Source: Limimaricola hongkongensis DSM 17492
GTDB lineage: Bacteria > Pseudomonadota > Alphaproteobacteria > Rhodobacterales > Rhodobacteraceae
Length of the DNA: 64,000 nt
Assembly: GCF_000600975.2 (NCBI RefSeq)
Contig: NZ_KK088652.1
Coordinates: forward strand, 186,001 to 250,000
Direction of reading: 5' to 3'
The notes beneath the pieces were generated by a model. It saw only the letters and a program-made list of their open reading frames with translations, was not told the origin of the DNA and searched no databases. The stretch's first letter is position 1. Every line of letters starts with the position of its first letter. Made by a program: the position numbers and the translations under genes. This document shows positions 59,237 through 64,000 of this stretch, one piece after another.

Positions 59237-61071
59237 TGATCGCTCTCCGCCGTCGCGCCCGTCTCTTCGTGCCACCAGACATCGGGCTGCCAGCCCGGCC
59301 AGTCGCCGAAGACCGGGATGGTCTCGGGGTGGTGCAGGTCGGCGTCATAGGCGATGCGGCTGATGTTCCACTGGTAGATCGGGATCGCGTAGCGCCCGGT
59401 GGTCAGAACCCGGTCGAGCGCCTTGGTCGCGGCGACGAAATCATCCTGGCTCTCGGAGGTGAGCAGCAGGTCGATCAGCCCGTCCACCGCCGGGTTCTTC
59501 ACACCCATGGCGTTGCGCCCGCCCGGCGTGTCGGCGGCCTCTTCGCCCCAATAGGCGTATTGTTCGTTGCCCGGCGACAGCGACAGACCGCGACGGAAAT
59601 ACGTCATGTCGAAATCATAGGCGTCGGTGCGTTCCTTGAACTGGGCGCTGTCGACCGTTGTGACGCTGGGGGTGATGCCGATGCGTTCGAGCGCCTGCAC
59701 ATACATGTCGATGATCGACGCGTTTTCCGAGCCGCCGGTTTCGAGCAGGATGTCGAAGCTGAAGGGCTCGCCGGTCGCCTCGTTGGTCAGCGCGCCGTCC
59801 TGGATCACCCAGCCCGCGCTCGACAACAGCGCCAGCGCTGCCGCCGTGCCCTTGCGGTTGCGCTCGGAGCCGTCGCTGACGGGCAGGGCGTAGCCCTCCA
59901 GCGCGCCGGGCAGGAGATGCTCCTCGAAGCGCATCAGGAATTCCTTCACCCGGCCCTCGGCGGGGCCGTGCTCCATCCCGAGCGGCGAGTTCGAGAAATA
60001 GGAGGTGATGCGCGGCTGCGCGCTGCCGGTCATCGCCTCGTTGATGAACTCGAAATTGAACGCCTCGATCATCGCCTGGCGCACGCGCCAATCCTCGAAC
60101 ACGTCGCGGCGTGAATTCATCACGAAGCCGGTCATGCCCGAGGGCCGCCCGTGCTGCAGTTCCTCCAGCACGACCTCGCCCGAGCGCGCGCGCGGGAAAT
60201 CATACTGGCTTTCCCAGCGCGCGACGTTGAATTCGCGGGTGAAATTCGTCTCCCCGGTCTTGAACGCCTCGAAGGCCGCCGTCTCGTCTCCGAAGAATTC
60301 AAGCCGGATCTCGTCGAGCACGTTGGTGCCGCGGCGGAACGGGATGTCGGCGCCCCAGTAGTCGGGGTTGCGCTTGAGCGAGATGTAACGGCCCGCCTCG
60401 AAATCCTCGATCACGTAGGGCGCCGAGGTGATCGGGATGGTGTCGAGCCCGCTTTCGGCGAACGCCTTGTCCTGCCATTGCGCCTTCTTGAGGATCGGCC
60501 GCATCCCGGCGAGCAGCGCCAGTTCGCGGTCGGGCGTGTTGAAGGTCAGCCGGACCTTGCGCGCGCCGGTCTCCTCGATGCTGTCCACCTTGGACCAGAA
60601 GCCGTGGTAGCGCGGATGCCCTTCGGTGCCGAGCGTCTCGAACGACCAGATCACGTCTTCGACCGTGACCGGGCTGCCATCCGAGAATGCAGCCTCCGGG
60701 TGCAGCGTGAACTCGACCCAGCTGCGATCGGACGCGGTTTCGACCGATTCCGCGAGCAGGCCATACAGGGTGAAGGGTTCGTCGAGCGTGCGGCCCATCA
60801 GGCTTTCGCCGATCAGGTAGCTCAGCTGCCAGGGCACAGACCCCTTCAGGATATAGGGATTCAGGCTGTCGAAGCTGCCGACCTCGGCGGTGGCCATGCG
60901 TCCGCCGGTGGGCGCGTCGGCATTGGCATAGGGAAGGGCGGTAAAGCCTTCGGGCAGCGCCGGTTCCCCGTACATGGAGATGCCGTGGCTCGGTTCGGCG
61001 AGAGCTGCGCCACTGCTCAGCAACATTGCAAGTGTGCCGTTGCGCAAGGTTCTGAAAATAGACGATGTCAT
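59233..61071 (-). CDS. ABC transporter substrate-binding protein, family 5 (YejA-like)
   Basis: A 612-residue periplasmic binding protein. The signal peptide ends near SGAALAEP. The SBP5 signatures are SLNPYILKG, EFTLHPEAAFSDGSPVTVED and DWRVRQAMIEAFNFEFINEA; FEEHLLPGA is typical of the YejA branch that binds peptides or microcin C. No permease or ATPase gene is adjacent, so the rest of the transporter is elsewhere. The start at 61,071 is followed upstream by a 387-base gap containing a candidate small RNA. Confidence 0.92.
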   Translation of the reverse strand: MTSSIFRTLRNGTLAMLLSSGAALAEPSHGISMYGEPALPEGFTALPYANADAPTGGRMATAEVGSFDSLNPYILKGSVPWQLSYLIGESLMGRTLDEPFTLYGLLAESVETASDRSWVEFTLHPEAAFSDGSPVTVEDVIWSFETLGTEGHPRYHGFWSKVDSIEETGARKVRLTFNTPDRELALLAGMRPILKKAQWQDKAFAESGLDTIPITSAPYVIEDFEAGRYISLKRNPDYWGADIPFRRGTNVLDEIRLEFFGDETAAFEAFKTGETNFTREFNVARWESQYDFPRARSGEVVLEELQHGRPSGMTGFVMNSRRDVFEDWRVRQAMIEAFNFEFINEAMTGSAQPRITSYFSNSPLGMEHGPAEGRVKEFLMRFEEHLLPGALEGYALPVSDGSERNRKGTAAALALLSSAGWVIQDGALTNEATGEPFSFDILLETGGSENASIIDMYVQALERIGITPSVTTVDSAQFKERTDAYDFDMTYFRRGLSLSPGNEQYAYWGEEAADTPGGRNAMGVKNPAVDGLIDLLLTSESQDDFVAATKALDRVLTTGRYAIPIYQWNISRIAYDADLHHPETIPVFGDWPGWQPDVWWHEETGATAESDQ

Positions 61072-61165
61072 CTCGACGGAGGCCCCCTGTCGGTTCGGTT
61101 TTCTGACCAGACTTATAGTTGAAGAAGACCGTATAGCCCCCCCTGATCTTTATCAAACTTTTAGC

Positions 61166-61194
61166 TTGGAGGACGGCGGTGAAAGGCTTATAAG
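61166..61194 (+). promoter_or_regulatory. Promoter of candidate small RNA
   Basis: TTGGAG (61,166-61,171) and TATAAG (61,189-61,194) are separated by 17 bases. The -10 matches the consensus in five of six positions, the -35 less well. Transcription would start near 61,201 and run to the terminator at 61,249-61,275. No coding region follows in that span. Confidence 0.5.
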
Positions 61195-61199
61195 GGACT

Positions 61200-61276
61200 C
61201 ACTGCTCGATAGGTTTCTTGCCTGTATGAAACCTGCCTCATAACTCAGCGCCCGCCTCGTGCGGGCGTTTTTTTTG
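61200..61276 (+). ncRNA. Candidate small RNA with two hairpins and intrinsic terminator
   Basis: About 75 bases with a first stem (AGGTTTC / GAAACCT, 61,211-61,234) and a terminator stem (CGCCCGC-CTCGT-GCGGGCG) followed by eight T residues. A plausible promoter lies just upstream. No open frame with a ribosome-binding site fits. It is divergent from the solute-binding protein gene. Not recognised as a known RNA family. Confidence 0.55.
61249..61275 (+). terminator. Strong intrinsic terminator
   Basis: A seven-pair GC stem (CGCCCGC / GCGGGCG) with loop CTCGT is followed by TTTTTTTT. No annotated plus-strand gene ends here, which implies a short transcript ending at this site. Confidence 0.9.
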
Positions 61277-61458
61277 TCCTGAGGCTTGGTGCGATTCGCT
61301 CCAAAGCAGAGCGGCGACCCCAGGCTCCCGAGTCGCCAGCTGTTCGAGCGATGCATTTGCAGTGCGCTTTTATCAAGGGTTTATCGTCGATTACCCCTCG
61401 CTTTTCGGGGCCGAGACTGCACAATCTCCATCATGTGCCGACAGGGAGGACACCGATC
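61277..61458. other. Leader region of bdhA
   Basis: No gene is seen in these 182 bases. An AT-rich section (TTTTATCAAGGGTTTATC, about 61,368-61,386) may contain the bdhA promoter. AGGGAGGA, close before ATG 61,459, is the ribosome-binding site. Nothing else stands out. Confidence 0.4.
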
Positions 61459-62232
61459 ATGCAACTGCGAGGCAAGACCGCGATCGTCACGGGATCGAAT
61501 TCCGGAATCGGGTTGGGAATCGTCCGCGAGCTGGCCCGCGCCGGGGCCGACGTGGTGCTCAATTCCTTCACCGACCGCGCCGAGGATCATGCCCTTGCGC
61601 GGGAAATTGCCGACACCCATGGGGTGAGCGCCCGCTACATCGCCGCCGATCTGTCGGATGGCGAGGCGGCGCGCGGGCTGATCGAGACGGCCGGGCGCTG
61701 CGACATCCTCATCAACAATGCCGGCATCCAGCACGTTGCCCCGATCGAGGCGTTTCCGGCCGCCAAGTGGGACGCGATCATCGCGATCAACCTCACTTCG
61801 GCTTTTCACACCACCGCCGCCGCATTGCCGATGATGCGCGCCAATGGCTGGGGCCGGGTGATCAACATCGCCAGCGCCCACGGGCTTACCGCGTCGCCCT
61901 ACAAGGGCGCCTATGTCGCGGCCAAGCACGGCATCGTCGGCTTTACCAAGGTCACCGCGCTCGAAACCGCGCGCGAGCCGATCACCGCCAACGCGATCTG
62001 TCCGGGCTACGTGCTGACGCCGCTCGTGGAGGCGCAGATCCCCGACCAGATGAAAACCCACGGCATGGACCGCGAGACGGTGATCCGCGAGGTGATGCTG
62101 GAGCGTCAGCCGTCGAAGGAATTCGCCACCACCGAGCAGCTCGGCGGCACCTGCGCCTTTTTGTGTTCGGACGCCGCGGCGCAGATCACCGGCACCACGA
62201 TCAGCGTCGATGGCGGCTGGACCGCGCTGTGA
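61459..62232 (+). CDS. bdhA: 3-hydroxybutyrate dehydrogenase
   Basis: A 257-residue short-chain dehydrogenase interconverting 3-hydroxybutyrate and acetoacetate with NAD. The cofactor loop is TGSNSGIG, the catalytic residues lie in NIASAHG (Ser) and YKGAYVAAK (Tyr, Lys). LINNAGIQHVAPIEAFP and the substrate-lid region with LVEAQIPDQMK are typical of BdhA. GGGAGGA precedes the ATG. Its stop overlaps the patatin start (GTGA), linking the two in polyhydroxybutyrate or ketone-body use. Confidence 0.93.
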   Translation: MQLRGKTAIVTGSNSGIGLGIVRELARAGADVVLNSFTDRAEDHALAREIADTHGVSARYIAADLSDGEAARGLIETAGRCDILINNAGIQHVAPIEAFPAAKWDAIIAINLTSAFHTTAAALPMMRANGWGRVINIASAHGLTASPYKGAYVAAKHGIVGFTKVTALETAREPITANAICPGYVLTPLVEAQIPDQMKTHGMDRETVIREVMLERQPSKEFATTEQLGGTCAFLCSDAAAQITGTTISVDGGWTAL

Positions 62233-63260
62233 TCCGGCTCAGCCTCGCGCTGCAGGGCGGGGGCGCGCATGGTGCCTTCACATGGGGCGCGCTGGACCGG
62301 CTGCTCTGCGAAGAGGATATCGAGATCGCCGCCATCTCGGGCACCTCGGCGGGGGCGATGAACGCGGTCGCGCTCAAGGCCGGGCTGGTGCGCGGCGGGC
62401 GCGAGGGCGCCCGCGCGAACCTTGCCTGGTTCTGGGGCCGGATCGGGGCGGTCACGGATGCGCGCTGGTCGGACTGGATCTCGGCGCTGGCGCCGACCGC
62501 GCCGGCGCTGGCGCGCGCCATCGAATGGTCGCCGGCCTTCCGCGCCATGGAGGCCACCGCCCGGCTCATGTCGCCCTATGCCTACGGGCCGATGCTGCGC
62601 AATCCGTTGTCGCGCATTCTCGCCGAGATCCGCTTCGACGAGCTGCGCGGGGCCGAAGACCCGCAGCTTTTCGTGGGCGCCACCAATGTCCGCTCGGGCA
62701 AGATCCGTGTCTTCTCGGGTGAGGAGCTGTCGGTCGAGGCGGTGCTGGCCTCGGCCTGCTTGCCGACCCTGTTCCGCGCGGTCGAGATCGACGATCCGGC
62801 GACCGGGCGGCGCGAGGCTTACTGGGATGGTGGATACACCGGGAATCCCGCACTTTTCCCTTTATATGACAAGAGTTTGCCGGACGATGTTCTGATCGTG
62901 AACATCAACCCGCTCTACCGGGACGACGTGCCGGATGACAGTCTCGCGATCCAGAACCGGATCAACGAGATCAGCTTCAATTCCTCGCTGCTGCGCGAAT
63001 TGCGCGCCATCGATTTCGTGCGCCGCCTGATCGCGACGGACCGGCTGCCGGCGGGCGCGATGAAACGGGTGCTGGTCCACATGGTGAGCGACGACGCGCT
63101 GATGAACGATCTCAACAGCGCGACCAAGACGATCCCGGCCCCGGTGATCCTCGCGCGGCTGCGCGCGGCCGGAGAGGCGGCCATGGACCGCTTTCTCGCC
63201 GCGCACAAACCCGATCTCGGCCAAAGGGACACGGTCGATCTGCGGGCGATGTTCGCCTAG
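62229..63260 (+). CDS. Patatin-like phospholipase/esterase
   Basis: A 343-residue serine hydrolase. The oxyanion loop LALQGGGAHGAFTWG, the nucleophile motif GTSAG and the Asp motif WDGGYTGNP form the Ser-Asp dyad. It starts with GTG 62,229 inside the bdhA stop. Coupling to 3-hydroxybutyrate dehydrogenase suggests it may release hydroxybutyrate from polymer or lipid, but the substrate is unproven. It lacks a signal peptide. The convergent DUF502 gene ends two bases away. Confidence 0.9.
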   Translation: MIRLSLALQGGGAHGAFTWGALDRLLCEEDIEIAAISGTSAGAMNAVALKAGLVRGGREGARANLAWFWGRIGAVTDARWSDWISALAPTAPALARAIEWSPAFRAMEATARLMSPYAYGPMLRNPLSRILAEIRFDELRGAEDPQLFVGATNVRSGKIRVFSGEELSVEAVLASACLPTLFRAVEIDDPATGRREAYWDGGYTGNPALFPLYDKSLPDDVLIVNINPLYRDDVPDDSLAIQNRINEISFNSSLLRELRAIDFVRRLIATDRLPAGAMKRVLVHMVSDDALMNDLNSATKTIPAPVILARLRAAGEAAMDRFLAAHKPDLGQRDTVDLRAMFA

Positions 63261-63261
63261 A

Positions 63262-63984
63262 TCAGCCGTCCGTGCCGGTCCGCAGCGACGGCGCTTCGGG
63301 CGTGGCCTTGGCCATGCGGTCGGGCGGCGTGACGAGCCCGGCCGAAATCACCAGCTTGGCCGCGTCCTCGACCGCCATGTCGAGCACGATCACGTCTGTG
63401 CGCGGCAGGAACAGCAGGAATCCCGATGTCGGGTTCGGCGTGGTCGGCAGGAACACGGTGACGATGTCGCCTTCTGGCGGCAGCTTGCGCGCCACCTCGC
63501 CCTTGGCCTGCGTCGAAATGAAGGCCAGCGCCCAGAGCCCCTTGCGCGGGTATTCTATCAGGCAGGCCTGGTCGAAGCTGGTTTCGGTCTGCGCGAACAC
63601 CGTCTCGGCGATCTGCTTGAGCCCCGAATAGACCGAGCGCACCACGGGCATCCGCGCCACGAGGCTTTCGCCGATCCGCAGCAGGCTGCGTCCGACGAAG
63701 CCCTTGGCCAGCGCGCCGACGAGAAAGGTGAACAGGATGAAGAAGATCACCCCGACGCCACGCAGGTTGATCCCGATATATTGCTCGGGGTTGAAGCGGT
63801 CGGGCACGAAGGGCAGCACCCAGCCGTCGATCCAGCCGACCACGGCCCAGATCAGCCAGACGGTCAGCGCAATCGGCGCGATCACCACGACACCGGCGAT
63901 GAAGTTGTTGCGCAGCATGCCGATCAGCCGCCGCCGCCGGGGCGGCTCGCTCTGGGTCGGCGGCAGGATCGGGTGGCGTGTCAC
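63262..63984 (-). CDS. DUF502 membrane protein
   Basis: A 240-residue protein with two transmembrane segments (NNFIAGVVVIAPIALTVWLIW; GVGVIFFILFTFLVGALAKGF) and a C-terminal domain with PVVRSVYSGLKQIAETV, FLPTTPNPTSGFLLFLPR and VLDMAVEDAAKLVISAGLV, all typical of DUF502 (COG2928). Function unknown. A GTG at 63,984 is used; the gene may begin slightly upstream, near the window edge. Confidence 0.87.
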   Translation of the reverse strand: MTRHPILPPTQSEPPRRRRLIGMLRNNFIAGVVVIAPIALTVWLIWAVVGWIDGWVLPFVPDRFNPEQYIGINLRGVGVIFFILFTFLVGALAKGFVGRSLLRIGESLVARMPVVRSVYSGLKQIAETVFAQTETSFDQACLIEYPRKGLWALAFISTQAKGEVARKLPPEGDIVTVFLPTTPNPTSGFLLFLPRTDVIVLDMAVEDAAKLVISAGLVTPPDRMAKATPEAPSLRTGTDG

Positions 63985-64000
63985 GGGCGGCTCGTCCTTC

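Overview
The window is high-GC DNA from a member of the Rhodobacteraceae (Alphaproteobacteria). The evidence is a ctrA-ligA-recG order, a GTTC-N7-GTTC LexA box of the alphaproteobacterial type, a Usg-family gene, a small Rhodobacteraceae-type membrane protein and a Hint-domain calcium-repeat protein. No 16S gene is present, so the genus cannot be named.

Positions 1 to about 27,380 are the late half of a prophage of myovirus type; its left end (integrase, repressor, replication) lies outside the window. The head module is lambda-like: terminase, portal, gpW, protease/scaffold with a nested scaffold start, decoration protein and capsid E. The tail is P2-like and contractile: V, W, J, I, sheath, tube, a GpE chaperone with a -1 frameshift site, tape measure, U, X and D. 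After D come a tail fibre, an FAD-dependent oxidoreductase, a lysis cassette (three small membrane proteins and a GH24 endolysin), and a second oxidoreductase of the same family on the opposite strand. The second oxidoreductase is visibly less GC-rich and sits beside an IS110-type transposase remnant. A four-gene minus-strand operon of small unknown genes closes the prophage. A secreted-protein moron is inserted head-on in the tail operon.

The prophage ends inside ctrA. At 27,380-27,574 the last 64 codons of this cell-cycle regulator remain in frame, joined to phage DNA and followed by ligA and recG. The phage therefore uses the 3' part of ctrA as its attachment site. Whether ctrA is rebuilt at the left junction cannot be seen here.

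From 27.6 kb onward the DNA is chromosomal and dense: ligA-recG; a predicted SOS-controlled 40-residue membrane protein; a NifU-like scaffold protein; hisI; gluQ; a YqaE-like protein; trmFO; gyrA; usg; arginase; dsbB with a YqaA-like gene; a zinc metallopeptidase; tRNA-Leu(CAA); a YgiC/YgiB-like pair; the Hint protein; a MobA-like transferase; a DUF2254 protein; a SYLF lipoprotein; hemB; mfd followed by a three-gene sugar-transfer set (GT2, LAB_N, GT39-like); an FrnE-like thiol oxidoreductase; an XRE-cupin regulator; a peptide-binding protein coupled to a 42-residue lipoprotein; a candidate small RNA; bdhA with a patatin; and a DUF502 protein.

The most unusual items are the paired phage FAD oxidoreductases, the prophage insertion in ctrA, the GGGAAAC frameshift site, and the SOS box in front of a tiny membrane protein.
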